Positions 30,784 through 43,560 of a DNA stretch of 64,000 nucleotides are shown piece after piece. The translations under genes were made by a program, and so were the position numbers. The stretch lies in contig CM060731.1 in NCBI GenBank assembly GCA_030704615.1, positions 46,252,001-46,316,000 of the forward strand, read 5' to 3'. The notes under the pieces are model-generated. The model was not told the origin of the DNA, did no database searches, and saw only the letters and a program-made list of their open reading frames with translations. Origin of the DNA: Takakia lepidozioides (lineage: Eukaryota; Streptophyta; Takakiopsida; Takakiales; Takakiaceae). How positions within the stretch are numbered: position 1 is the first letter of the stretch; each line of letters starts with the position of its first letter.

Positions 30784-33700
30784 TCACCTCTTCATCTGAG
30801 AACTGAGACAACAGACCTGATTAGAGTCATTCTCCTCCTTGCTCTTGATCCAGGCAGGTTGCTGGAGAAGCTCAGCTTGCTGAAACGGCATCATGTTCGA
30901 TGGAATATCAAACAGCAGGTCAGGCTCTGTACCATCTGACCCTGGAACTTGGAAATCTGGTAAATCATCCACCGAGACCAAACAGCCCCGGTCAGGGAGC
31001 AGCAGACTGTTGCCAGGAAAGCAGGTTCCCCCTGCATCAAGACCAAGAGCTCCATCCTTTGAGGAGCTCCCTGTGTCCTGTGTTGCTAATTTGGCGCTTT
31101 GTAAGTGCTTTCCAAACGCAAATCCACTGTAGGCTGTCCCATGACTGGACAGAGGTGATAAATTGCCATTCTGTTTCTGGAATCCGGTGAGAGGCATCAG
31201 GTCTTCCTCCATACTTGCACCACCTTGTCCCAGTAGCCTGCCTGGAGAGTGTTTAACACTTACGGACCCTGCTGACGCTGATGGCAACCCATACCCCTTC
31301 ACCTTGTCCTTGCTACCTTCTTTGCCCTGCACATTACAATGGCTCATTACCATAGGCCTGACGTCATATGAACATGGCGCTGAGTTTGATGCATTCATTC
31401 TAGTAAGATCCTAACGTCATAATTACTAATAGCATATCAGCTAATGTTCTGCATATTGTTCCTCCATTTTGTTATAGATAAATAATGGCAGACAGCTGTT
31501 ACTTCGTGGACAGGCACAGTGCTTCGCCAAATCATGACCAGGCATATCAATGAGGTTGTGAACTTTGGACATGCCAGACAGTATCTCCCACATGCTTGTT
31601 GGAATTCAGTAGGTTATTGGTATGTCCAACCATCCACGAGAATGCCTGCTCTTGCAACAGAGTATACATTGTCATAACAGCCCTTTCAAACAACAAGCTT
31701 ACCAAGAAATGATATTTGTGCACTATGGTAAGTGATCAAACCATTGGAAAGAGAAAAGTTCCACAATGAAACCAATACCAACACAGCTCACCTTTGCCAT
31801 TCCAGTGAAGCTCAGTCTGAAAGGGAATACCCGTGACTATCTGAAAGCTAATGCGAGGCACTGACAAACACTTCATACAGCAACCAAAGTACAAACCTTG
31901 AGATAATCAGCTGAGCCACCCCGGCGCTTGTGGCGGTTTTGGAGTTGTGAGCAACGATCCATCCAGTATGAGTGCGTGAGGTCTACAACAGTGAGTAGTT
32001 GCTGGAAGTGCTGAAGGATGCGAGGATTGACTCCCAGCTCTGCTGAGTCAAACATGCCCTCTGAGAGCAGCTGCTGGAAGTTGGTCAGAGCCCCTTCAAA
32101 TTGTGCACTGCTGAACATTGCCTTCAAACTGCCATATGCACACACACATACTCCCACTGTCCCATCACTTGCATATCCCTTTTTCTTCTTCCATACAGCC
32201 TGTACTTTAGTCATTCTGTGTCCCTCCTCCCAAACATAATGTACTGTGCACGACCTTTGGGAGAGTTATGATATTTGTGCACTATGGTATATCAGCCTCT
32301 CTACTCTAGTAGCATTTCTCTTTTAGCTCTAACTATCTTTCTGCTACTACATCTTTTGCTTTTCACATTGTGTTCAAAAAATGAAACCCAAGAACCAACC
32401 AAACATAGACTCTCCGGCATTTTTGAGAGAAGACCAACCTTTCTGGAACTCTGGCAGCGTCCACAGATGACACAAACTTCATCAACTGACCTTGCTCTTG
32501 ATCGGTGAGAAGCCCTGTAAGAGTGTCGAAATTGACTATATCCTGTGAAGAACCAAAACCAAAACCAAACCATCATTACTTCGAATCCTGGAGGCCATCA
32601 AAAGGACACCAGGTCCAAAAGAAATTAAAATTGAAGTACACAGTTGTTACTCATGGCTGACAAGCAATCTCAGTACAGCTGTTGAAAAAGTGAACAGGTA
32701 AGGCTTTTGAGAGTAGCTGAGTAGCTTTTAAACCAGCCCCAAAAGCTGGATTAGACAACCTTACCTTCATTTCCAGAAAGACTAGAGGAGACTGGCAGCT
32801 TTGGAGAACGTCCCGCTTGTTGTAAGGGAAATTCTCTCTGCGCACAGGACCGTGCTTTTAGAAAAAATACCTGTGGATTTGACTCGCAAAGAAAGCCTAG
32901 CTTATCATTGAGAGCTCGGACCATGGCTTTGCCTAACCAAACCTCTATGAGGTAAAGGAAGATGTGAAGCGGGAAGCACATCACAATGAATTCCAGACAT
33001 CAGTAGCTGGAACTCAACATCTCAGGTAGCCAAAAATGTCGGCAAATGAAACAACAGAACACATGATTGGATGGTGTCAAAGAACCTTATTCTGAGTCAT
33101 GTATTCTGAGTCTAAGCCTAAAGCTAGCAAATGACAAGACAAAAACTATGCTTACATAGTGACAAAAACCTACAAAAGAGTGTTTTGAGGAGTCATACCT
33201 AGGTCTGAGTAAAAAGCTGGAAAATGGCACCATAATATACTGTGGTTGATGGCATGAAATACTTACAAGAGAGCCTTATTCGGAGTCATGCATCGGTCTG
33301 AGTGCAAACTGCCCCCACCCTCCATCTTTCTGGACACCTGCTTTGCCTTCTCCTTCCCTCGTACCAACAAAGACTTTGGTGCTCCATTGGGTAGTTGTGT
33401 CAGTGGGCCACTGGCCCTTGCCTCTGCCCTCTGATTGAGAGCCTGTATAGCTATACCTCCGCCTGAACTGTCTATTGTAATTAATTTACTCTCCCCCTCA
33501 GGCTCTTGGTAAACGGGTGCAGGCACCTGCTGTAGGAGTACACTGCCCAAACCTATCTCAACCCCCACTAGTGGGGCATTATATTCCACCAAAAGAGCAT
33601 CGGTTGTAGCAGTATTGGTGGTGAGGTGGGGGGCAACAGCTGATGACTCAGACATCAGTGCCTGAAAATGTCTGGTGATCTTATCAAGTGAGGTGCGGGC

Positions 33701-35017
33701 CTGGAACATGGATGTGCGCTTCCGCGAAGGAACTGGACCCTCCCACAGTGGCTCAAGCACTGCAAGGCAAGTAACATAAACACCTTCTAGTCAGTTTCGA
33801 CAAAGGCAGTCTGTGACAAGAACCACAAAGAAAGAGTCAGCAGGTCCCTGTTGCTTGTAAACAGAAGAGATGCAAACCTGCGGGTTCTCTTTCTGACAAT
33901 GCACTCAGGTGCATAGCTCCTCCATCAGACACCAGGAACTCCTCTTCCAAACCCCTGGAGGAAGAACGCTCCACTCTCACGGACCCCCCACTCTCTCCAG
34001 ATCTTCCCCCCCTGCTAGAGTCACATGGCTCCTTGCGCTTGTGCGACCGGGGCTCAGATGAGTGTTTGTGGGCAAGCTTCTTGCCACGGGCCCACCTTAG
34101 GTCTGACGACCCTTCAGGGCCACCAGCACCTCCAAATCCACCCGAATGCATGGGCATGTAATTGAGTAGAGTTCCTTTAGTGCGCCATCGTGACCCACAC
34201 GCATTGCACAGGACTGGTTTCTCTGGAGGTCCATTTCGCCACAATGGAGTTGCTGCATTGGCCACCCCTCACTTGTTAGTCCATGACCTATGAAGATGCA
34301 ACACCCATCTCAGCACACGATGGCCTTAAGCCGTGAGCTCTGGGGTAATATGATAAAGTCCCCTTCCTCATTCTTAACTTAAGACCTCTTCTCCTCCATC
34401 CAAATCTCTGTCCATCAAACTTGGGGACGTGACAATCATGACAAATACAAGTAGTCCTGCAAATTTTGGTGCCTGTGGCAGTTGGTTGTCTCATGGATTA
34501 TCATAAAGTGCAATATCATGAAACCGTGGTTACAAGGTCACTACAGCTTTCCAGGTTGCCACCCATTAAAATGGCCACACATCAGCTGTATCTGTCATCC
34601 TCCTGAGGATTCCAGACAATTCTGGATAAAAACTTATAAACTAAATGAAATACCGTTATTGAAATTCCTTGCAGACACCAACTGGCATGTTCTGGAGCCT
34701 TCTTGAAATGACCAACCCGCAGATTACCACATACAAAGCCCCAGTGATGGGTTCATATTTCTAACGATTATGGCATAATGTAAATTCATTTATATGGATA
34801 ATGAGGGAGGAGTAAAGGTCTCTCAATGAGGTGGCACAATTATCAACAGAACATTGCCCAAATCAAGCAATGTGCCCCTTGACACCCTAAAGCAGCTACA
34901 TAAACCTGGCATTGCTAATGTGGAAAAACCCAGTATCGTACAAAAATGAAAGAAACCGAGATGGGAGAAAGCCATACTGGAGATGCCACAATGGCAGCAG
35001 GGGCCCTGCTTCCCCAT
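30784..35017 (-). CDS. GATA transcription factor, GATA26/27 type (647 aa, seven exons)
   Basis: Coding exons, minus strand in order: 35017-34978, 34252-33878, 33759-33267, 32837-32765, 32542-32439, 32128-31897, 31410-30784. Their lengths sum to 1944 nt, all junctions use GT-AG, and phases match. Exon 1 gives [13 protein letters not shown]. Joined to exon 2 it completes a GATA finger, CHCG...TPLWRNG...[14 protein letters not shown], which binds GATA-type DNA motifs in the nucleus. Exon 2 also has a basic stretch (HKRKEPC), a likely nuclear localisation signal. Exon 3 has the family block [12 protein letters not shown]. Exons 4-6 form an Asx/DEUBAD-like module ([45 protein letters not shown]), typical of Arabidopsis GATA26 and GATA27. 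The long last exon is poorly conserved, with acidic [10 protein letters not shown] and [18 protein letters not shown]. Target genes are unknown. No breaks are seen. Confidence 0.9.
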
Positions 35018-36900
35018 GCGCCTTGGGGGACTCGTTGTGGAAAGCCTGGGTTGACAGCCCTCGGCACGTGCCTTGCGGTGTCACGCACCATTCGCTGCTG
35101 TTGCCACTGTTTCGCAGTTGTTACTACCTTGTGTTGACGACTGAGATGAATGGCACTCAAGCTAAACAGCACAAGAGGATCTGGAGTTGTGAGAGAAGAG
35201 ACACGCGGGCAGACAGGAGACAGATGAAATCATAGGCAAGTATATTCACATTCACAAAAGCCCCCCGAGGTCCAAATGCCCATCAGAGGAACAACCTTTC
35301 TCAAAAGTGTCTTCCACACGGACCAGTGGAGAGAGAGCAGGGGCAGGATTCAGTCTGCGAACTATGCCATCTACTGGACGTCAGATCAAACAACAAATTA
35401 AATCGTGAGAGTTATGAGTGACTGAGAAGACAATCAGCAGCAGCAAATAAGATACGAAGAGCCAGGTTACTGAAGGAGAAAGAAAGTCCAAGCCAACAAC
35501 AACGGCAAAAATGCAGGAGTATGAACTGGTGGAAGGGACAACTTCGAATCGACAGTTCTAGGGGACAAATTCCAGACCGCATTACATAGAACTGGGAGAG
35601 CAATAAACAGCTTCATTACACACAAGAAGGAACTTCACAAAACGGAAGAAAGCAGAAACTATGGGATAAAATTAAACCCCACTCAAGGAATTGAAACCTG
35701 CAGAAAGACAGCTAAAATAAAGAACTTGGAGGTGACATAGAGCCCAGCAGAGAAAGGATTTCTTCTTGTCAACATATCCAGCAGATAAGTGCCAGCCATG
35801 GAGTAAGAGAATACAAAGAAAGAAGGTGAAGGGGTCATAGGTCAGGTGAGAAGAAGCCATTATGATCAAACTGAACATAAGTGCTTTCACAATTGACAAC
35901 TACACCCTTTGAATTTTCCCAACGTTTGTCTTCAAATTGTGGGGCGTGAGCTAACCCCAGCAGAGGCTGCAGAGGCAGCAGTGGACAGGCACTGAGAGGA
36001 ACCAAGTTACATTCTGGTTTGGAAAGCCACTGCAGGAGAGAGATAGACATTGACATAGAGCACGTCAAGACTTGGACGCGCAGAGAGATGTAGACGGCAC
36101 CAAATGCAAAGGCAGAAGGGAGAAAGAGCCAGGGACATGGAGAGACTTTCATAGACAGCTGCTAAGAAGTGGAAACACAAACACTGCCGAGATAAACGGA
36201 ACTGGCCCAAGCTCAACACCAATTTGAGGCTTATGTTCGGTCCGGTTACGGAAAGGAGTTGTTGAAGTGCTCACAGCACAACAGGTACTCATTGGAGTGA
36301 AACAGTGTGAACAGACACACCCACAGACGTTGGTTGAAAGAGAGACAAGTTATCACCTACAGCACATTAGTGCCACATCCACAGAGATATATACAGACGA
36401 GAACAAGAAGGAGACGCAGGGAAACGAGACGGGAAACCTACATGCAGAGTTTGTAGTTGAAAGATGCCCTCTGAGAGCAAGGTCACCCCAATGCTCCCTC
36501 GATTGCTTCGGAAAATTCCCAAAACTGCAATCCTTGCCGAAAAATCACCAGATTTCAGCACCACATAGGCCTCAAGCCCCTGAATCTTGAAAATAATTTT
36601 TTTGATTCTTCCGTTTTGGTTGACTCGGTCATGTGATGTGTGGAGTGACAGGGAGAAAGAGAAGAGACAAGCTCTGGCTATGGTGGAACCTCTCGCACTC
36701 GATCATGTCTTTAGGGTTTTGTGCTTTTATTAAAAACATTTTTCATTTTTTGCTGTCTGCTCCTGCCACCATCTTGTACATACCCTGCATACCCACCCTT
36801 CATCTGTCCCCTCTCATTATCACTAAACCCTCTCAAATAAACCTAATCAGAGGTTAATTATAATTAACCCCCATTGATCCAGTCAACCACCCTTCCTACT
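35018..36900 (-). promoter_or_regulatory. 5' untranslated and promoter region of the GATA gene (unresolved)
   Basis: No protein-coding exon is recognised. The sequence upstream of the ATG has moderate GC and several possible minus-strand splice sites, so 5' UTR introns are possible, but no transcription start can be fixed from sequence alone. Confidence 0.35.
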
Positions 36901-38027
36901 ATATTATTATTCTCACGAGCATGGCTCGGCGTCGTCATCCACTCCATCCCTACCGTTCATTTTCTGTATTTCTCCTGTTCAAATACTTCCCAAAATATTC
37001 CATGTTAAATAATTACAATAATCCAATAGTTAGCGACTTCTTCGCCCGATATTAGTGCACTAATCCTTATTAAGAGAAAACAAAGTCTACGTATACGACT
37101 TGCAAAGAAATGTTTGATTTTACTTTTTAATTCAAATATAAATGAAAATAACCTTGCAAGTAGTTTCTTGCCATCGATGCTTTCAAAGCAAAACTGTTGA
37201 CTTAAAACATGACTAAATACGTGCCCAACTTAAATAAGCCCAGCTATCATTTAAAAATATTTAAAAATATAAACAAATATGTGTATTTAAAATAATGAAA
37301 TACCAAAATTTTGATAAAAAATCTAATCACCCCGAAAATAAAAAATTGCAAATACATATATATATAATAAATTTTAAGAAAACATATTAGAGCCGTATAA
37401 AGACAAAAATATTGAGATATGACATATCTTTTTAATGTATGAAACATGCGAGTACTATAATTGACCTCCCGCACTTGCGAAGTCATTGACCGGGATTGGG
37501 TCGCCGCTCGACAACCTCGGGTGACCATGTCTCATTGATTAATTAATCATCTCGGCCCATGTCCCCATGTCCATGTCCTCTAGCTCGTGCGAAAGGCAAA
37601 GATGCTGCGGCCCTGTACGTTAGGGAGAGAGTAGATGATTAGCCGCACGGTTAGTTACGGCTGCTGACAGGTGGACAGTCTCGTAACCAGACGATGGAGC
37701 ATCTGGCTTAGGGCGGACGGCTCCGATTGCGCAGTTAAGGATTAGGCGATAGTAATCACAGCGCTAATCACGGCAGCACTATCTTCACAGTATCCGCATG
37801 ATGTTATTAGGTAGCCCACCAATGTGGCTCTCTTTACTGTTTTTATTGTTTTTTAATTGTTTTTTAATAGCGCATATCATGCCTTTAATTTTAATTCACA
37901 CAAATTCTACTGTTTTCTTTTCTTTTTGCTTTTCCCCAAGAAAGAGAAAAATATAAACTAATTTGCCTCTCAATTTCATTAAAAAGTTCCCTTTCAGTGT
38001 TGGGACAAGAAAAACTCCCTCTGACAG
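36901..38027. other. AT-rich intergenic DNA
   Basis: Includes strongly AT-rich stretches at 37240-37440. No gene, terminal repeat or structured RNA recognised. Confidence 0.5.
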
Positions 38028-38230
38028 GTTAGTTGGACATTGCACTGAGTGCCACCCAGGTGATTCTGGGCTCCAATCCTGCTATGCACCTTTTTTGGGT
38101 GGGGTACTATACTATCACCTGCCCTCGGGCTTGCCCCCATGAGCCAAGCTGTGGTGATATCGGCATGGCCAGTTTACTTGGAAAGAGTTTTACCTTTTTC
38201 TTTCACTGTAATAGAGGGGCAAGTCAATTA
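38028..38230 (+). repeat. Possible tRNA-derived SINE
   Basis: GGTTAGTTGGACATTGCACT followed 30 bases later by GATTCTGGGCTCCAATCC resembles the A and B box pair of a tRNA-derived SINE head. No target duplication or A-tail was found. Confidence 0.35.
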
Positions 38231-39803
38231 GCGAGCGGTTGCTCCTGGGTGTTTCTCTTTAAAATAGAAATAGAAAGAAGAAAAAAGAAGCCTATCATGG
38301 CTGTGTTCGTGCCGCCCTTGGTGAGGTTATTTTCAGTGTTGGGCGGATATAGAGTCATCGGGACATCAACAACTGCATGTCAGCCCGGATATCAATGTCG
38401 GATCTAGCTTTTTCGAAATGAATAACCGACGGATATGAAAATAAGTATGAAAAGAAAGTTCTATACCCCGTGTAATACCCGGCGGACATCCAGCCAATAC
38501 CCGTCAACACTTGGCAGATCTCAGCCCTAAACTTAATAACCGGATGCATACCCTAATCCGTTGTTTGTCACGTTGGTAATACCCGGATCCGAGCCATCAG
38601 GCAGATATTTAAAACCAAAAGTTTTTAATACCTGGAACGAGTGGCTGTAAAAAAACGTTCATATCCACCCAACATTGGTTATTTTCTCCTCTCACTATAA
38701 TTAAAAGGCCTGGCGTGTTTCCCGTATAAAGAAACTAGAAAACTTCAATTGGAAAAAGTCTGTAGTAGACTCAAAGAGTTCCTCTCACCGCTCTCCTTGG
38801 GGGAGGGATCTTAGGTTACGATGGCTTCAAGATGGTCAGCCCACCTTCCTTTCGGCCATCAAGTGGGTCATGATCTCGATGACGGAGTTCGTTTTGGGAA
38901 TGTTCTTGCTAAGCTCAAAAGAAAGCTGGTCTATTGGAGTTCTATACATCTATCTCTGGCAGGCAGGGATCTAATTGTTATAAGGTCCTGCTGGCCACTA
39001 CATGGTTCATTGCCTTCAGTATGGTCCCCTGGCTTAGCTCTTATTAAGCATATTAAAACGCTTATGCGTAACTTCGTATGGGATGCAACTTCTGCATCCC
39101 CCGATAAAAGAGCCTTGGTGAGTTGGATCTAGCTTTGCCAAAAGAAGAAGCATGGGGGTTGGGGGTTTTGGATCCTCAAGCCCAAATAATTGCCCTCTTG
39201 GCCAAATGGGTTCCAAGGGGGCATTTGTCCAGCCCCTGGAGCAAACTTGTTAGGAACCACCTGACAGTTGATGCTCCTTGCTCCAGCCCCCTTTGCCCTG
39301 CCTCTTTGTGTTGGATTATCCAAGGAGGCACTTCAAACGTGAATCCCAGGGTCGTGTCTTAAGCCTGGCAGACCATTTAATGGCATGCCTGGTACAAAGT
39401 TCGCTCATTTCTTTCTCAAACCAGCTTTGCTGAGGTTCTAAGGCAGCCCCTCATGGGGAACTATAACCGATATGTTGAATGCCTCATTCACTGCGGCAAT
39501 TGATGGGCACCTGGGATGCAGCAGGCCTCTCACATCTCCTCCACATTTGGGATGGAGCGACTGGATCTCTTATTTCCCCTGCCAGTACTTCCAAACGTTT
39601 TTCAGCCAAAATAGTGGCTTTGGGCTGGGACTTGATTACTGGAAACCTTCCATCTCTTTGGACTGATATTCTTGCCCAGCCCAAGCTATATAATTTCCCT
39701 ATCTGGCTGGGATTCTCCAGGGACGCGGAACAAATGGCTCTTTTCACTAGCTCACCCTTCGGGATCATGTTCAAGGTCCCAGCTTTAGTGTGGACAAATA
39801 TGG

Positions 39804-39988
39804 ACAACCAGCATGTAGCCCAGTGGTAATGGGCACATACCACGATGGAGGTGATTGTGGGTTGAAACCACGGTCTGGTGTATCATGAAGATGTCCACCT
39901 TTCAGCTGGAAGGCAGTAGCCCTTGTGACTGTGAAGAGACATCATAAATTATGCTCCCTTCGGGAGGCGTCTATATTTTTATTTATTT
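39804..39988 (+). mobile_element. tRNA-derived SINE, copy 1
   Basis: Flanked by a 13-bp target duplication, TGGACAAATATGG (39791-39803) and TGGACAAAGATGG (39989-40001). The head has an A box (TAGCCCAGTGGTAATGGGC) and B box (GGGTTGAAACC). The tail is T/A rich (TATTTTTATTTATTTTT). A second copy lies at 52910-53100 on the minus strand with the same internal blocks (CACGGTCTGGTGT-TCATGAAG-TGTCCACCTT). Confidence 0.85.
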
Positions 39989-40180
39989 TTGGACAAAGAT
40001 GGTACGGGCTGGTTTACCGAGGCAGTAAATTTCCAACTCTATCCAATCAGGGTTTATTGTTTTTTTTCTGAGCGGATTAACCCTTCACCTCCAATTGAAC
40101 TGCAACATTTATATGCTGGTAGCTTCAAAATATGGTTTCTCTTAGCCCCCTTGAGACTGCTTCAATTTGATCCGGGAGAG

Positions 40181-40514
40181 TTTTTAATCAAATTGGAGCA
40201 GCATAAACAGAACCACCATGGACACACAAGCTCTCTCACAAAGTCTTAATTGACAGCCACTGAATACAGACTCAAAGACAACCAGAGAGTACAGACTGCT
40301 ATCATGATATGTGACTGTCATGTGTCTGTCGTGGTGATGATGGCATCTTAAGTGCGCCGTAATTTGAAAACACCTTATAGAAGCTACATATACTAGAATG
40401 TTCTAACTACGGTTGTCATTAATTAAGGTAGCCGCACTAAACTAAAACTGATCTGAATCAGATTAATACATTTAACCTAACTTTGTTTATTTCTTGTAAC
40501 TCTATTACTCAACA
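40181..40514 (-). repeat. Copia 3' LTR
   Basis: On the minus strand it starts TGTTGAGTAATAGAG. It aligns with 43561-43892 along its whole length. I count roughly 25 differences over about 333 bases, so the insertion is not recent. The 3' end (TTAAAA) is not the usual CA. Confidence 0.85.
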
Positions 40515-40591
40515 CTCCCACTAAGAGTTGCAAGGAATAAACAACTGAAAAACGTAGATTTCCCATATATCTACCATATCTCCCACTTTGT

Positions 40592-41253
40592 TTATTTCAG
40601 CGAGTTGAGAAGAGTGTGAAACCGATTGAAGGTCGTTGTAGGTAGAGGCTTCGTAAGAAGATTAGCAATTTGATCAGTTGTCGGGATATAGTGAAATGTG
40701 ATCTCCTTGCGCTCATAAAAATCTCGGATCATATGATAGAGGATATCAATATACTTTGTCCTTTTGTGGTAGACGGGATTCTTTATATACCGGATGATAG
40801 CCTGATTGTCACTGTAGAGTGTAGTTGGAACACGTTGTGATTCAAAACCAAGCTCGTCCAACATTTCGCATCCAAAGAACCTCCTTGGAAGCTAGACTCG
40901 CTGCATTGTATTCTGCCTCCATTGTTGAGCCTACATTGCATTGCTTTCGACTGAACCAAATTATTGGTGCCCCATTGAGAAACAACAAAATGCTGGTTCT
41001 GCTTTTCCTGTCATCTAGATCGCCAACCATAGTCTGCATCACTGTAAGCAATAAGAGTATTAATTGTTGAATTGGGAGAGTAATGAATCGTCAAATCAGT
41101 CATTCAAGTAATGAAAGATCCTTTTGAGTGCAGTGACATGAATCGGCTTTGGCTGTGATGATTCTTGTCATTGCAAACATCAAACTGCCCACTGCCTCCT
41201 GATAAGGAAAATCTGTGACGATTTGGTTATCATGACATTGGGTATATTCTTCC
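40592..41253 (-). pseudogene. Copia RNase H domain
   Basis: The minus strand encodes, in two frames, DDRKSRTSILLFLNGAPIIW, CNVGSTMEAEYNAASLASKE and LYSDNQAIIRYIKNPVYHKR. These are followed by KYIDI and the terminal LLTKPLPT motif of Copia polyproteins. The SxMEAEY and SDNQ motifs are the RNase H signature of Ty1/Copia. A frameshift between 40850 and 40865, and stops near 41070-41120, break it. Confidence 0.85.
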
Positions 41254-41256
41254 AAT

Positions 41257-42341
41257 CACTACAACAAATTTGGGGGGGGGGGGGGGGGGGGGGGGGTGGT
41301 GGCCTCGCGCGGCGGAGCCTGCGACGCCAGCCCCGTGGTGTCTTTTTGCGACGCCCCGGCGTCGCACTCCTCCGGTGCAACACCCTTACGATGCCCAACC
41401 GGTAGCATGAAAGCCTAGCTGCGACGGATTTTTTTTTTTTTTCTTGCGACGCCCTGGCGGCGCAAGACCCAAAAAAAAAAAGCGTTGCGACGCCACTGCA
41501 TCGCAAAAACGTCACTGAAGACACCCTGGGGCGTCGCAACGACATTGCCACAATGAGGGTTTGTTTTTTTTGTTTTTTTTTTTGGAGGGGGGCTTTGCGG
41601 CCTTCAACGTCACAAAAATGTCGTTGGGGGCACCCCGCGCTACGACGTCAGGGGGTTGCAACGGTGTTGTAGTCAGCTTAGGTCATCACAAGGACGTCGT
41701 TTGGGGCGCTTGGTGGTGGGGCTGCAACAACGGCGACGACACTGGGGCTGGCCACTAAGGCTGTGGAGATTGCAATTCCCTGACGTCACAAAAGTGAATC
41801 CCTTAGAAGGAATTTGAAAGAAATTTTGATATGTATACATATATATAGATTGCTTTTGTGATACATAGATGTATCGTAGGTGTGTTGGTTAGTCTGTAGT
41901 GTCTTAGCAATGTTATAACGTGGAGGTCATAGGTTCAAATTTGCATTGCCTAATATATATATATATATATATAACATATCGTCACTGGAGAGAATCGGTG
42001 TCAATGGTCAACAAGTTTTTGAAATTCAAATGTACCCCCTTAAACTGCGACGTCTGAGCGTCGCACTTTGCGACCCCGAACGTTACTAATTCGGCATTGC
42101 AGAGTAGGATTTTTTTAATTTTTTTGTTTTTTTTTAACACCCGAGCGTTGCAAGTTGCGCCGGCGCAAAATTGCGACCCCCATCGGTCGTAAAATTACGA
42201 CGTTTTTTTGGCGACGCCTTTGCGACGAGCCTGCAACGCCCGAACGTCGCAAAATTGGCTTTCCCCCCTGATTGAAAAGGGCTGTTTTGCAACGCCGCGG
42301 CGTGGCTACGGCGTCGAAACCCCCTCCTTTTTCTTGTAGTG
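41257..42341. mobile_element. CACTA-type element C (1,085 bp), complete non-autonomous
   Basis: Left end CACTACAACAAATTTGGGG; right end, in reverse complement, CACTACAAGAAAAAGGAGGGGG. It is flanked by AAT on both sides (41254-41256 and 42342-42344). Just inside the left end is a long G run. GCGACG/CGTCGC units fill both ends. No transposase. It splits the Copia element between RT and RNase H, so it is the youngest member of this nest. Similar termini and subterminal repeats occur in relics D and E, and E carries transposase exons. Confidence 0.9.
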
Positions 42342-42445
42342 AATGTAACATTAGAGTCAACGAGTGTAGTCACTGTTCGAGCATCTGTCATCTTGAACTT
42401 TTTGATGATGCGTTTGATGCAAAGAAACTGATCAATCATCAGCGT

Positions 42446-43130
42446 TCATTTCTCTCTGTCTCTGATGATTCTAAGTCCCACATAGCAATCAGCTTCACAC
42501 TTGGTGACCTTAAAATATTTCCGCAAATATTCAATAACGTCATCTCCTATTACCTTGTCAAATGAAGCTACAAGCCCATCATCCACAAAGATTGTAAGAT
42601 AAATTTTGGGATCAACAGAACTGTAGTACAAATAGGGATCTGCAAGATTTTGCTTTAAGTTGTACTCTAGACAGAAGTCATGAAACTTTTGGTTCCAAGC
42701 TCTAGAAGCTTGTTTCAGACGTTCTTTTTCAGCCTGTAAACCAATCCATTTCATTTGGTTCTTCAAAACCCTTTGGTTGGCACATGTAGATCTCCTCATC
42801 CATCTGCCCATGGAGAAACGTTGTGCGAATGTCAAACTGTATCAACTCCAGATCTTGGATTGCAGCTATGGACAAAAGTGTTCGAATTGTTTCGTAACGT
42901 ACCACAGGCGAGTACGTTTCATGATAGTCAATGCCTTGCTTCTATGTGTAGCCTTTAGCTACAAATCTTGCCTTGAAACGATCCACACTTCCACCTGATT
43001 TAAATTTGGTCTTATAGACCCATTTACATTGCACTGTCTTTTGTCCTGAAATGATCTCTCTTGCATCCTTTAATAATGCACCAATCTTCAATACACTCTT
43101 TGCTCCAGTGTCCCCATCCATGGCATTCAT
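42446..43130 (-). pseudogene. Copia reverse transcriptase
   Basis: Minus strand, two frames: CKWVYKTKFKSGGSVDRFKARFVAKGYT (43130-42942), then AWNQKFHDF, DPYLYY, IFVDDGLVAS (active site FVDD) and YVGLRIIRDR (42835-42446). A frameshift near 42840-42940 and a stop separate the parts. The order and motifs are those of Ty1/Copia RT. Confidence 0.85.
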
Positions 43131-43380
43131 TGCACTGACTATTCTTTTTTAGTTTAGCAATTCTTCTATTCCTAATCTTCCTCTCTTCCGGAGTGTATTC
43201 TCGGTTCTGCTGACTCCCACTCTTTACAGTGGTGTTGCTTCCCCCACTACTCCCACTCTTTCCAGTGTTATTGTATCTTCCACTGTTAGTGAAAAAAACC
43301 TTATCCGCACCATCCTGGTCAATTTGGCGTTCTTTATCTAACAATTCTTTCTTCTGTAAACGTTCTTGTAACTTCTTCAA
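43024..43380 (-). pseudogene. Copia Gag C-terminus with zinc knuckle, joined to RT by deletion
   Basis: The minus strand encodes a Lys/Glu-rich stretch, a Ser/Gly/Asn-rich linker and the CCHC knuckle CNECHGWGHWSKEC at about 43120. Within about 60 bases the RT sequence begins in an overlapping frame. Protease and integrase, which normally lie between, are absent, so this copy lost about 2 kb or more internally. It could only have moved with proteins from another element. Confidence 0.75.
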
Positions 43381-43560
43381 AGTTTGTTCTCATTTAGAAA
43401 ACTGTCCCGGAACTTGCGTATCCCAAAACTCTCTTTATCTATGCCCCCTGCCATCGCTCATGAATCTCTCTTTCACCTTTCTTTCTTCTATGCTTTTGCT
43501 CTCAGACGTTTCGTTATTAAAACAATACACCCAGCTTCTTGACAAGGTGGGCCCATAACC

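Noticed and set aside
30893-31414. Plus-strand reading frames over the last GATA exon
   Set aside because: They are shadows of the minus-strand GATA coding exon and show no conserved domain.
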